DNA of 64,000 bases from Aquirufa antheringensis (GTDB lineage: Bacteria > Bacteroidota > Bacteroidia > Cytophagales > Spirosomataceae). Location: assembly GCF_004307425.1 (NCBI RefSeq), contig NZ_SEWZ01000001.1:435662-499661 (forward strand), in the 5' to 3' direction. The notes beneath the pieces are model-generated. The model had not been told where the DNA came from and searched no databases. It saw only the letters and a program-made list of their open reading frames with translations. Below are positions 25,458 to 34,095 of the stretch, piece after piece (position 1 is the stretch's first letter; the number at the start of each line of letters is the position of its first letter). Both the position numbers and the translations under genes were made by a program.

Positions 25458-26546
25458 TTAGTGTTTTTTTAACCACTCATCGTATTTATTTGGATACAGT
25501 TTTTTGTAATAATTACGTAGCCTTTTTTGGCCTTTCTGATCTTGATTAATAGAATAAAACAGGTCGAAATATTCGAGTTCTTCTGGACTAATTTGCAATG
25601 GGGTTTTTAATTTCGCTGACAAGTTATTATAGTAGGTTTTAATCCGTTTTTCGGGATCAAAATTTGGCTTAACCACTTCGTAATAGGACAATTGATGGGC
25701 CTTGAAAATCGCACGAAGTCCATCGTATACCCCTACAAATGGAACCGATCCATGGTCATCGTTTGGATAATATTGATAACTAAAGAGCATGGAATTGGAA
25801 TGACTTAGCTTTTGGCAGAAACGTAAAATGCTTTTTTCGTGGACTGAAAATGGCGCCTTGCTAGCCAGTATTTTGTTCAGATTCGGTTCATTCATTGTAT
25901 TGGCTAGGCCAATGAACAAAGATTTGTTCCCTAGTTTTCCTGCTTGAATTGTTTGCAAAACACTTTTTGAAAACTGACCATCGTCATACCAAAGACTTGG
26001 ATCTATCACGATGTAGTCATCGAATAAATCTGGGTGCTTCTGTAAAACAGACAGCGCAAAGATTCCTCCGAAACTATGGCCAATTAATGCTCGGTAGGGG
26101 CTCGTGGGATATTTGGCATTTATATATGGAATGATTTCTTTTTCGAGGACCTGAGTGAATGTTTCAGCACCACCTGTTACCTCAGCCATGGCTTTGGGTA
26201 ACATCGCGGAGGCATTAACCCGATAAGGAGTCAAGTCGCGCGTCCGATTCGTATTGTTTATAAAAACGACAATCATTTTGGGAAATATGCGATTGCCATT
26301 GACCTCCGTGAGGTAATGCATCATCCCAGAAATTGCCAAATAATTATCATCTCCATCGAGGACATAAAGGACAGGATACTGTGCTTGTTTTTGTTTTTTT
26401 TCTACGATTTCTTTGGGTATATAAACGCGAAAGGTTCTGGACTCATGTAATACGTTTGAATGAATTGAATCTAGGACGATGTGGGTTTGTTGGGCTGCCA
26501 ACAAATGCGAACTCCATACGAGCAGCATGATTAAAAGTGGTTTCAT
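25458..26546 (-). CDS. Secreted esterase (esterase D/IroE-like alpha/beta hydrolase)
   Basis: The protein has 362 residues from the ATG at 26546; the TTG at 26564 overlaps the upstream gene and is less likely. The signal peptide ends in LLAAQ. The fold is marked by VLDGDDNYLAISGMMHYL, nucleophile elbow I-G-H-S-F-G-G, an acidic residue in DPSLWYDDG and a histidine in NDDHGSVPF. This resembles the esterase D/enterochelin-esterase family. It is the last gene of a three-gene minus-strand operon with 1-bp gaps. The substrate is unknown; a siderophore or a simple ester is possible. Confidence 0.85.
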   Translation of the reverse strand: MKPLLIMLLVWSSHLLAAQQTHIVLDSIHSNVLHESRTFRVYIPKEIVEKKQKQAQYPVLYVLDGDDNYLAISGMMHYLTEVNGNRIFPKMIVVFINNTNRTRDLTPYRVNASAMLPKAMAEVTGGAETFTQVLEKEIIPYINAKYPTSPYRALIGHSFGGIFALSVLQKHPDLFDDYIVIDPSLWYDDGQFSKSVLQTIQAGKLGNKSLFIGLANTMNEPNLNKILASKAPFSVHEKSILRFCQKLSHSNSMLFSYQYYPNDDHGSVPFVGVYDGLRAIFKAHQLSYYEVVKPNFDPEKRIKTYYNNLSAKLKTPLQISPEELEYFDLFYSINQDQKGQKRLRNYYKKLYPNKYDEWLKKH

Positions 26547-26547
26547 A

Positions 26548-27285
26548 TTATAAAGCTGTTTCAATCAGTTCGATTAAATCTTGTCCTTCCTTCTTTAATT
26601 TCTCCTCAAAATGCATTACCACATAATTACTTTTATCCATGGCAAAAAACTGGGCCATCATGACATTGATTTTTGCCCGGTCATAGGTTAATAGTGGAGG
26701 GTTGCCCTGTGGGATTAAATTTGACGTATAGTTGCTTACGTTACTGCCTGCGTATTTCATGAGGACTTTTACATCAAAAACCTCTGCATTGGCTTTGGAA
26801 TATTCACGTAAGTAATTCATTTCCCCTTCTTGGAATTTCTCAATCGCCGAAATCGAGTTTTCGTAATGTTGAATGGCTTGAATGATTTTGGGATTGTGGA
26901 TAAGCCGCAATCCTCCTGCATTTTTCATGAGTTGGAATCCAGCATCGGTTCTTTCGAATAAATAGCGGACGTGCAGGCGCCGACCGTTATAATAAAAAGG
27001 GCCGGAATTTTTTTTGTATTCGTCATCAGTAAAGTTTTTAGTGAACTCTTTACTGATTTCGGCACGGATATTTCGGTAATATAAATTCGAGTCCACCATC
27101 GAAATATCCATTTGAATATCTTTGGAAATGAGGCTCAGGAATTCTTTTTCGCGGGCACGTTCGATGAAATGTTCTCGGTAATTTTCGACAAAAAACCCGA
27201 GGGTGACTGCCATGAAAAGCATAAAAAACTCGCTGAGGTATTCTTTCCAATTTTTAGGTGCGTGATGTGGGTGGTGTACTTCCAT
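26548..27285 (-). CDS. Membrane protein, MEVHHPHH family, paralog 2
   Basis: The protein has 245 residues. It begins MEVHHPHHAPKNWKEYLSEF, then has one transmembrane helix (FMLFMAVTLGFFVENY) and a helical, charged extracytoplasmic region. The next gene upstream starts MEVHHPHHPPKSLKDYASEF, so the two are tandem duplicates that share N-terminus and helix but differ further on. The family is common in Bacteroidota and has no assigned function. It has 1-bp gaps to both neighbours and probably forms a complex with its paralog. Confidence 0.7.
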   Translation of the reverse strand: MEVHHPHHAPKNWKEYLSEFFMLFMAVTLGFFVENYREHFIERAREKEFLSLISKDIQMDISMVDSNLYYRNIRAEISKEFTKNFTDDEYKKNSGPFYYNGRRLHVRYLFERTDAGFQLMKNAGGLRLIHNPKIIQAIQHYENSISAIEKFQEGEMNYLREYSKANAEVFDVKVLMKYAGSNVSNYTSNLIPQGNPPLLTYDRAKINVMMAQFFAMDKSNYVVMHFEEKLKKEGQDLIELIETAL

Positions 27286-27286
27286 C

Positions 27287-28060
27287 TTAGTCAGGGAAAT
27301 TTGATTTAATTAATTTACGCAGTTGGTAGCTTTTGGCCTTATAAGCATTATAATACCCTGTTTCGGTCACATTCATGAGCCAATCACTGCCACGAAGCAT
27401 ATTGGCAGTTTGTGTGCCTAGATTCTGGTGTTGGGTATCCAAGAAGTAGGGTTTTCCGGGCGCGGAACTTTGATTTTGTTCTAGCAAAGCCATCATTTTC
27501 GTGCGCGAAAGTCCGTTCCGATGTGCATCGACATGTGCTAGATTTAAATGATTCACCACCCATGGCTGAATATTGGCATAGAAATATTCCTTTTCGCGGT
27601 CCTGTCTGTATTCGATACGCTTCAATTGCATTTTCAAATCTGAGATGGCTTTGGCCAAGGTGTCGTTTTTAAAATAGCGGAGAGAGCCGGAGCTAATGAT
27701 TTGATCTAAATTTGCTTGACGAAATTCAGGATGCCGCCAAATAAAAACCCCTCGAATAAAGTGATAGTAGAGTGTCGTGTCGATGGGTTTTAGGCCTTGA
27801 TTTTCAAGGATTTTTATGGCCTGATTAACCGATTTTCGTTCGACGATTCGGAGTTCTTGGAATTCTTTGAAGTCTACGGAGTCCGCAGCGAGGTCTTTCA
27901 ATAAAGATTTAGCTAATTCCTTTTCGCGTAATCCTTCGATGTAATGTTCGCGCTGGTTTTCAACTAAAAAACCCAAGGTTAAAGCGACGAATATGACAAT
28001 GAATTCACTAGCATAATCCTTAAGACTTTTGGGTGGGTGGTGGGGGTGATGTACTTCCAT
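27287..28060 (-). CDS. Membrane protein, MEVHHPHH family, paralog 1
   Basis: The protein has 257 residues, with the same histidine-rich start and single transmembrane helix (IVIFVALTLGFLVENQ) as its neighbour. The rest is helical and charged with REKELAKSLLKDLA. It is the first gene of the operon of two paralogs and the esterase. The function is unknown. The conserved N-terminal histidines could bind metal or be a topology signal; this is inference. Confidence 0.7.
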   Translation of the reverse strand: MEVHHPHHPPKSLKDYASEFIVIFVALTLGFLVENQREHYIEGLREKELAKSLLKDLAADSVDFKEFQELRIVERKSVNQAIKILENQGLKPIDTTLYYHFIRGVFIWRHPEFRQANLDQIISSGSLRYFKNDTLAKAISDLKMQLKRIEYRQDREKEYFYANIQPWVVNHLNLAHVDAHRNGLSRTKMMALLEQNQSSAPGKPYFLDTQHQNLGTQTANMLRGSDWLMNVTETGYYNAYKAKSYQLRKLIKSNFPD

Positions 28061-28090
28061 GAATTTGTATATACCTCGAAAAAGTAAACA

Positions 28091-28136
28091 AAAAAATCAA
28101 AATTTAATCTTTTCGAGGATTAAATTTTGATTTTTT
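28091..28136. terminator. Long hairpin terminator
   Basis: A 19-bp perfect inverted repeat has arms at 28091-28109 and 28118-28136. The arm is A-rich at its outer edge, giving T-runs in both directions. It separates the MEVHHPHH operon start from the downstream end of the 28153 gene. Confidence 0.85.
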
Positions 28137-28152
28137 AAGAAAAAATTATCTT

Positions 28153-28878
28153 TTATTTAGATGACAAATCAGGCTGAAGTGTCATATAAACGGATTCGTT
28201 TTCCACGATATAATTACGCATAATAGTGATGTCGCGGTCATAAGATCCTTTACCATAGATTTCCTCGTAGGATGCTTTTAGTTTGGATGGTTCATCCATT
28301 TCTTTCCAACCGTTCGGGAAGCGGCGAGAGAAAATGAGGCGCGCAGCACCCGAGGTTTGATAAGTTGCGATTTTGATTCCTGCTTTGTCCCAGGCTTTTG
28401 GTAAGCGTTTTATTACGTCCCAAAACTCGGCAGCCGGCGCATATTTCAATGTTAAGATACTTGAACGAATTTTTGCTGATCGTTCACTTGGATTTGAGTT
28501 ACTATAATCAGCTTGGTAGGAGATGATTTCACCGCCTGTAACGCTTTCGATGTGTGGAGAAACCTTCAGGTAGAAATCATCAGCAGCTTCCGTGTTTGTG
28601 GGTGTTGCCCCTAATTCGTCGCGTTTAGCCCAGGACGTACCTATATTGTACAAGGACATAACTTCCCCATGGTGACTACCACCTACGAGATTGAAAATGG
28701 CCCATTCGGTGGCAGTACCCGCTTTGCGGAATTTGGTCGTGTGGTTTTTAAGGGCCTCATTGAATGCGCCGCGGTGACCAGGTTTTACTTTATAATATTG
28801 GAAATTAGCTGTATTTGCTTGGCCGAAAACCATTGTGGTAAGCAAGCAAAAAATCGAGAGAATAAATAATTTTTTCAT
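28153..28878 (-). CDS. Secreted hypothetical protein, possible dimeric alpha/beta barrel
   Basis: The protein has 241 residues, with a signal peptide ending in VFGQ. Two similar halves (YYKVKPGHRGAFNEALKNH... and LKYAPAAEFWDVIKRLPKA...) suggest a duplicated dimeric alpha/beta-barrel (ABM/NIPSNAP-like) fold. No catalytic residues are identifiable. It diverges from the AraC-type gene, with the inverted-repeat intergenic region between them. Confidence 0.6.
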   Translation of the reverse strand: MKKLFILSIFCLLTTMVFGQANTANFQYYKVKPGHRGAFNEALKNHTTKFRKAGTATEWAIFNLVGGSHHGEVMSLYNIGTSWAKRDELGATPTNTEAADDFYLKVSPHIESVTGGEIISYQADYSNSNPSERSAKIRSSILTLKYAPAAEFWDVIKRLPKAWDKAGIKIATYQTSGAARLIFSRRFPNGWKEMDEPSKLKASYEEIYGKGSYDRDITIMRNYIVENESVYMTLQPDLSSK

Positions 28879-28889
28879 ATGAATTGGGG

Positions 28890-29016
28890 TTAAATGATTT
28901 GTTTCTGAAAATTAGGCCAAAGAATTTCTGACCCGTATTTTTTTCAGCCATGCTTTGTCTTGTTTTTTGAAAAATTTGTCTAATTTTCAACACATGTCTA
29001 ACGAAGCGATCATTTA
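28890..29016. promoter_or_regulatory. Divergent promoter region with nested inverted repeats
   Basis: TTAAATGAT (28890-28898) and ATCATTTAA (29008-29016) form an outer inverted pair. TGAAAATTAGGCCAAAG (28906-28922) and its near-complement spanning 28971-28988 form an inner pair. The inner right half carries AATTTGTCTA (28973-28982), which also occurs at 16907 and, in reverse, at 30199. Likely AraC-regulator binding sites. Confidence 0.55.
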
Positions 29017-30168
29017 ATGTTTGATTTTGTCCCTTATTTATCGTTTTTGACAAGTGGCATAGGGCTCTTTTTTATTTTTTATTTGTTGGTGCGTTTCGGA
29101 AAATTCCCAAAAGTTTATGGTCTGATTTACATCATCTTCGCTGTCGTTTTTCTTGAGTTTTATATTTATGCATTGACCTCCAAGCATATCTATCACATGC
29201 TTTTTATTTTGAGGACTCCGAACATCATTCGGATTTTTTTGCCCGTTGCCCTTTTTCTTTACGTGCGTGGTATGTTGTTGCCCTATAACCAATTAAAAGG
29301 TTTGCATTTCCTGCATTTTGTATTTCCAACTTTGTTAACGATCGGTGTAATGCCTGATTTGTTTTTGTCGGCAGCAGAGAAGACTGACATCCTCAATCAT
29401 TATTATGCGCAGAACAAATACTTTATTACGAGGCCTATGGGTTGGATTCCGGCGGGTTTTGTCCAGCCCGTGTCGATTTTGGTGGGGATTGTGTATGGAA
29501 TAGCAACGTTGGTTTTGATTTCTTTGACGAAAAAAAGGCAAGGGGCTGATTATGTATTTATTAACAGACAATCATTAGTGTGGCTGAATATGTTGAGTAC
29601 GGCAGTTACCCTATATTTTGTATTGCAACTGTATCAATATCTCAATTTATTCATCAATAATTCTTTTGATCCTCCATCGCAATTAATAAAATGTGTGATA
29701 GGTATCATGTTATTTACCTACTTCATTACAACACCGAACGTACAGGAGAATATGGATGGCTGTATTCTGCCAAAGGGAAAATTGTTTCCTTCGATCCTGG
29801 AGATTTACCCGCATTTAATCCCTGAGTTTAAAGTGGATCAAGTTGCGATGAATTTAGACAAGCAAGTTAAAGCATCGAAAGCCTATTTATCAGCCGAATA
29901 TGATTTGTCGGCCATGGCAAAAGACTTGGAAATACCTATTTCAAAATTTCCAAAGCTGATTAAGAAATATTATGGGGTGTCCTTTGTCGAATTCCTCAAT
30001 CGTTTGCGTATTCATCATTTTTTGGAACAGCGGTCATTTTTTGACCAATTTACCTTAGAGACCTACATGTACCAAAGTGGATTTTCGAATCGGTCCACTT
30101 TCTATGCGGCTTTCAAAAAATATGTGGGGGTGAACCCCAGTTTTTATTTGAAGGAAATGGCTAATTGA
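29017..30168 (+). CDS. AraC-family transcriptional regulator with N-terminal membrane domain
   Basis: The protein has 383 residues. Several hydrophobic segments in the first 240 residues suggest a membrane sensor. The last 110 residues hold two AraC helix-turn-helix motifs: AMAKDLEIPISKFPKLIKKY and YMYQSGFSNRSTFYAAFKKY, with the typical VGVNP ending. This membrane AraC layout is common in Bacteroidota. Nested inverted repeats upstream and a shared motif near the serine hydrolase gene downstream suggest it regulates itself and nearby hydrolases. Confidence 0.85.
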   Translation: MFDFVPYLSFLTSGIGLFFIFYLLVRFGKFPKVYGLIYIIFAVVFLEFYIYALTSKHIYHMLFILRTPNIIRIFLPVALFLYVRGMLLPYNQLKGLHFLHFVFPTLLTIGVMPDLFLSAAEKTDILNHYYAQNKYFITRPMGWIPAGFVQPVSILVGIVYGIATLVLISLTKKRQGADYVFINRQSLVWLNMLSTAVTLYFVLQLYQYLNLFINNSFDPPSQLIKCVIGIMLFTYFITTPNVQENMDGCILPKGKLFPSILEIYPHLIPEFKVDQVAMNLDKQVKASKAYLSAEYDLSAMAKDLEIPISKFPKLIKKYYGVSFVEFLNRLRIHHFLEQRSFFDQFTLETYMYQSGFSNRSTFYAAFKKYVGVNPSFYLKEMAN

Positions 30169-30198
30169 GCTGTTTTTTGGACAAGAATAGTTGATTTC

Positions 30199-30208
30199 TA
30201 GACAAATT
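30199..30208. promoter_or_regulatory. TAGACAAATT motif upstream of serine hydrolase
   Basis: Reverse-complement copy of the motif at 28973-28982 and 16907-16916, in the 250-bp gap between the AraC gene and the 30419 serine hydrolase. A looser copy, TTGGACAAGAATAG, lies just upstream. Nothing else is recognisable in that gap. Confidence 0.45.
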
Positions 30209-30418
30209 TCTTGGGCTTTCCCCTTCGTATTTTATCCGTTTTAGTCAACTTGTAAGTATATAAAAGATAGCCTGCTGAGGTGAAAATTATCTTGATGAAA
30301 TATTAAATGCATAAATGTGCGATGCAAAAGCTAGGCATATTGAATCTCAAAATCATTTGAAAAAAATCAAAACCTTTTTTGGAGCACATCCACATCTATC
30401 TACAAACTAATTTACCCT

Positions 30419-31708
30419 ATGAAAATCTTACATCTAATTTTTCTTTTACTTTTTTGTGTACAGCTCACGCTTGCGCAAAATTTTGAATTATTGAATCAAA
30501 TTTCCAAAAACGAAGTCAAAGCCTTGGGATTTGATCAAAAAGTATTGGATGATTTCCAAAATGAGGTCTCCAAAAGTATCCAACAAAAAGAGATAGCTGG
30601 CGCAGTTACTTTAATTGCACGCAAGGGTAAAATTGTTCATTTTGAGGCCCAAGGTGAATCGCAAATGGAAACGCATATCCCGATGCAAAAAAACGCCATT
30701 TTTCGTTTGGCATCCATGACTAAACCCATAGCTACGCTAGCTCTGTTGCTATTAATAGAAGACGGTAAATGTAAACCGAATGATTCCGTGAGTAAGTACT
30801 TGCCAGAGTTCGCGTCCCAACAAATCATGCTATCAAAAGATAGTGTGGATGGCATGTGGCTGTATAAAACGCGCGCGGCGACAAAACCGATGTTGATTCG
30901 TCATGTATTGACACATACAACAGGCCAGCCGAGTGCTTATGGTGGCAATATGCCCGAGGCCTATGCGGCGATTACCAAAAATGCCTATTCAAGTGACATT
31001 GAAAATTATGTGAAGAAATTAGCCAAATTACCTTTAAGCCATGAGCCGGGTGAGGGTTGGATTTACGGCCCTGGTCTATTGGTTGCGGGTCGTATAGTAG
31101 AAGTTATTAGTGGGATGCCTTTCCAAGATTTTGTGCAGAAAAGAATTTTAGATCCCTTGGGGATGAAGGATACGCATTTTTTCTTGGAGCCAAAGGACGC
31201 GCCGAGGTTCACTTCGTATTATCAGCCAGATGGAAAAGGGGGATTGGCATTGATTGATCCTGGATCTGAAAAGAGTATACGAATTAGGGGCTCAAAAACG
31301 TATTATTCGGGCTCAGGTGGATTAAACTCAACGGCAATTGATTATTTTAAATTTAGCCAAATGATCCTTCAAGATGGGGAATTAAATGGGGTTCGTATCG
31401 CGAAACCGTCAACGATAGCGATGATGAAAACAGATCAAACGCCGTTGAATTTAGAGGCGGCGATTACGCCAACAGATGATTTGAAGAATAATGGCTTTAC
31501 GTTTGGCTATGCGATTAAACGGAAGGATATTGGTAATGACCCACGGCCAGCGGGGACCATCTATTGGAGTGGTGCTACGGGTCCAATATTCTTTATTGAT
31601 CCGTCGCATGAGATGATCGCCATGGTTTTGTATCAACGTCCATCTACTTCGCCAATAAAAATTCGGACGGATTTTAAGTCTTGGGTCATGAAAAGTTTAA
31701 TCAAATAA
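30419..31708 (+). CDS. Secreted serine hydrolase of the beta-lactamase class C/esterase family
   Basis: The protein has 429 residues, with a signal peptide ending in LTLAQ. The nucleophile motif is S99-M-T-K102. The second motif is Y-G-P (IYGPGLL), and the C-terminal segment YWSGATGPIFFIDPS replaces KTG. It is paralogous in layout to the 15645 and 40747 proteins. It is probably a periplasmic esterase or peptidase-like enzyme. It is followed by an alpha/beta hydrolase gene whose ATG lies 2 bp after its stop, so they are co-transcribed. Confidence 0.88.
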   Translation: MKILHLIFLLLFCVQLTLAQNFELLNQISKNEVKALGFDQKVLDDFQNEVSKSIQQKEIAGAVTLIARKGKIVHFEAQGESQMETHIPMQKNAIFRLASMTKPIATLALLLLIEDGKCKPNDSVSKYLPEFASQQIMLSKDSVDGMWLYKTRAATKPMLIRHVLTHTTGQPSAYGGNMPEAYAAITKNAYSSDIENYVKKLAKLPLSHEPGEGWIYGPGLLVAGRIVEVISGMPFQDFVQKRILDPLGMKDTHFFLEPKDAPRFTSYYQPDGKGGLALIDPGSEKSIRIRGSKTYYSGSGGLNSTAIDYFKFSQMILQDGELNGVRIAKPSTIAMMKTDQTPLNLEAAITPTDDLKNNGFTFGYAIKRKDIGNDPRPAGTIYWSGATGPIFFIDPSHEMIAMVLYQRPSTSPIKIRTDFKSWVMKSLIK

Positions 31709-31710
31709 AT

Positions 31711-32592
31711 ATGAAAGCATTCATTTTTTCGATTTTAGTTTGTTGGGCTGCGGTCGCACACGCGCAGATTCGGTATGGTTCAAATCCAGCTGTGGGCAAA
31801 CGCATCCAAGTAGGTGACATCTCCATGTACTATGAAACCTATGGTAAAGGGGAGCCCTTGATTCTCTTGCATGGCGGCTATGGCTCTATTGAAACAATGG
31901 GAGGAATGATTGCTGCATTCTCAAAAAAATACCAAGTCTTTGCGGTCGATTCTCGCTCCCAAGGCAGAACCACTGATAGTGATGCGAAAGAATTAACCTA
32001 TGCGCAAATGGCGCTTGATGTCAATGGCTTGATGGATTTATTACAAATTAAGAAAGCTAAATTCGTAGGCTGGAGCGATGGGGGAGATATTGCGTTGGAA
32101 TTAGCCTTGATTCATCCTGAGAAAATGGATAAAGCGGTCATCATGGGGGCTAATTTTTTAGGGGAATCGAAGGGAGTAGCATTGACAATGGATACGACTT
32201 GGAAAATGAATTCCACAGATCCCCTATTTGCCAAAACCCGAAAGCCGCTTGCAAAGTATTTTTCTACTTATGAGCGTTTGGCTCCAGATAAAACTAAGAT
32301 TGCGGCCTCTAAAAAGAAAGTGGCGGATAATGCGTTTAATAATCCCAACATCAGCTTGGTTCAATTAAATTCCATTCAGGTACCATTTTTAGTGATGGCT
32401 GGAGATCATGATATGTTCACAATCGATCATACAATTACCTTGTACAAGAATCTTCCTCGGGCTTCTCTTTATATAGTACCTGATGCTACGCATATATCCC
32501 CTTTTGAAGAGCCAGAATTAGTCCATTCAGAGATTTTACGGTATCTGGCTAAACCCTATCGGAAGTTGGATGCCTTGTATTTTTGGAGATAA
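31711..32592 (+). CDS. Secreted alpha/beta hydrolase
   Basis: The protein has 293 residues from the ATG at 31711; an upstream TTG at 31681 would add residues before a clear signal peptide (MKAFIFSILVCWAAVAHAQ). The motifs are LILLHGGYGS, nucleophile elbow G-W-S-D-G-G, an acidic residue in MAGDHDMF and the final histidine in DATHISPFEE. Substrate unknown. Its TAA begins the A-run that serves as the U-run of the opposite-strand terminator. Confidence 0.85.
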   Translation: MKAFIFSILVCWAAVAHAQIRYGSNPAVGKRIQVGDISMYYETYGKGEPLILLHGGYGSIETMGGMIAAFSKKYQVFAVDSRSQGRTTDSDAKELTYAQMALDVNGLMDLLQIKKAKFVGWSDGGDIALELALIHPEKMDKAVIMGANFLGESKGVALTMDTTWKMNSTDPLFAKTRKPLAKYFSTYERLAPDKTKIAASKKKVADNAFNNPNISLVQLNSIQVPFLVMAGDHDMFTIDHTITLYKNLPRASLYIVPDATHISPFEEPELVHSEILRYLAKPYRKLDALYFWR

Positions 32593-32618
32593 AAAAAAGC
32601 CACCCCTTTCGAGATGGC
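32591..32618 (-). terminator. GNRA-loop terminator of the S33-like lipoprotein gene
   Basis: On the minus strand GCCATCTC-GAAA-GGGGTGGC forms an 8-bp stem with two G-U pairs and a GAAA loop, followed by eight T. The T-run overlaps the stop codon of the plus-strand hydrolase gene. Confidence 0.75.
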
Positions 32619-32638
32619 CTCCTACTGAATAAGGTAGA

Positions 32639-33643
32639 TTATTTCCCATCCACCTTCTTAATGAACGAAATGACACCGTTCATGTAGACTTTTTGGTCGT
32701 CCCACATGGCTAAGTGGCTGCCGTTAGGGCAGTATAAATAGGATCCTTTTTGGACTAATTTACTTTGTTCTTCCATCGCTTTAGGGTCCATCGTATCGTA
32801 TTTTGCCCCGATCATCAGGGTAGGAACGGAGATTTCTTTTAAGCGATTTTTGATATCCCATTTTTCCAAAAGTCCGCTAATCCCGAATTCACTCGGCCCT
32901 TGCATTCTGACATATATCGAACTATTACCGTGCTTTAACGAGCGATTCAAGGCATCTGGCCATTCTTGTAAGCGGCAAATATGTTCATGGTAGAAGTTAG
33001 GAATCAATAATTCCATGTAGCGCGGATTGTTAAAATCCTTTTTTGCTTCGATCGCCCTTACTTCCGCTAGGACTTTAGGGTCCATCTGTTTGGCCAAAAC
33101 CTCCTCCGCATATTTTCCATATTCTGGAGCGCTTGCTACCATGTTTGAGACCAAAAGTCCCTTCATATTCTTCTGGTATTTCAGCGCATATTCCATGCCT
33201 AAAATGCCGCCCCATGAATTCCCAATTATGTAAAAGTTCGACGAATCTGCACCGATGGCCTTGCGAACTTGTTCTACCTCTTCTACGAATCGCTCCGTTT
33301 TCCAAAGTGTCGAATCCGTCGGTTGGTCACTATAATACGAGCCTAGTTGATCGTATTCGTAGAATTCGAAGCCCTCTCTTTGGAAAAAAGTCTCAAAACA
33401 TTCCATGTATTCGTGCGTCATCGCCGGGCCGCCGTGTAATAAGAGAATTTTGATCTTAGGATTAGTGCCAAAACGCTTCGTCCACACCTTAAAGGTACCG
33501 GCAGGTGTTTGAATGGGAATCATTTTCACTCCACCAGCTTCCAGGCTGTCAGGGTAAGAAAAGTAGTTATCCGCCGTTTCTTCACTTTTTGTGCAGGAAG
33601 TAAGGGCGAAAATCGACAAGAAAATTAGTAATAGTTTGTTCAT
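32639..33643 (-). CDS. Proline iminopeptidase-like lipoprotein (S33 family)
   Basis: The protein has 334 residues from the ATG at 33643. The hydrophobic start ends in a lipobox L-T-S-C, so it is probably a lipid-anchored periplasmic protein. The motifs LLLHGGPAMTHEYM, YEYDQLGSYYSD and nucleophile elbow G-N-S-W-G-G, with a C-terminal GSHLAMWDD histidine, match the proline iminopeptidase family. The lipobox is unusual for that mostly cytosolic family and supports an extracytoplasmic peptide-processing role. Confidence 0.87.
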   Translation of the reverse strand: MNKLLLIFLSIFALTSCTKSEETADNYFSYPDSLEAGGVKMIPIQTPAGTFKVWTKRFGTNPKIKILLLHGGPAMTHEYMECFETFFQREGFEFYEYDQLGSYYSDQPTDSTLWKTERFVEEVEQVRKAIGADSSNFYIIGNSWGGILGMEYALKYQKNMKGLLVSNMVASAPEYGKYAEEVLAKQMDPKVLAEVRAIEAKKDFNNPRYMELLIPNFYHEHICRLQEWPDALNRSLKHGNSSIYVRMQGPSEFGISGLLEKWDIKNRLKEISVPTLMIGAKYDTMDPKAMEEQSKLVQKGSYLYCPNGSHLAMWDDQKVYMNGVISFIKKVDGK

Positions 33644-33750
33644 CGTTTTTTTTCTTAAACATAAGTGGATTACTTGAAAAATCAATGTAGCACTTGTTCC
33701 AGAAACGGATAAGGGAACAAATTGGTGTTTTTAAAATCATGATTTATGGT

Positions 33751-33801
33751 TAATATAATAGCTATTTTTAATAAAATTATCTATATTTAGCTATTATATT
33801 A
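33751..33801. promoter_or_regulatory. Operator-like inverted repeat upstream of hipB
   Basis: TAATATAATAGCTA (33751-33764) and TAGCTATTATATTA (33788-33801) form a perfect 14-bp inverted repeat with a 23-bp spacer. Each half contains, exactly or nearly, the self-palindrome AATAGCTATT. The right half ends 6 bp before the hipB ATG, consistent with HipB autoregulation. Confidence 0.7.
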
Positions 33802-33807
33802 TCTATT

Positions 33808-34083
33808 ATGAATTCATATCTTTTGCATAAGACGCCTTTAGCTACGCAGGTAGAATTAGCAAGTAAATTACGCGTGTTGCGGAAGCAAGCAGGTTATTCG
33901 CAAGCAGAGTTAGCTCTTCGCTCCGGAGTTTCGCTTGGGAGTATCAAGCGTTTTGAAAGGACTGGAAAGATCTCTTTAGAATCATTAGTTCAATTAGCAC
34001 ATCTGCTTGATTGTCTGGATGATTTTGATTCCGTTTTTGTGTCTCGTCAAGTAGATAAAAGAGTGGAAAAATTGTTCACTTAA
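33808..34083 (+). CDS. hipB: XRE-family antitoxin/repressor, HipB-like
   Basis: The protein has 91 residues with one helix-turn-helix: LRVLRKQAGYSQAELALRSGVSLGSIKRFER. The C-terminal tail is short and basic. It is the first gene of a two-gene unit with HipA; antitoxins of this family bind the toxin kinase and repress the operon. The inverted repeat directly upstream supports autoregulation. There are 12 bp to hipA. Confidence 0.85.
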   Translation: MNSYLLHKTPLATQVELASKLRVLRKQAGYSQAELALRSGVSLGSIKRFERTGKISLESLVQLAHLLDCLDDFDSVFVSRQVDKRVEKLFT

Positions 34084-34095
34084 AAATTTGATTCC

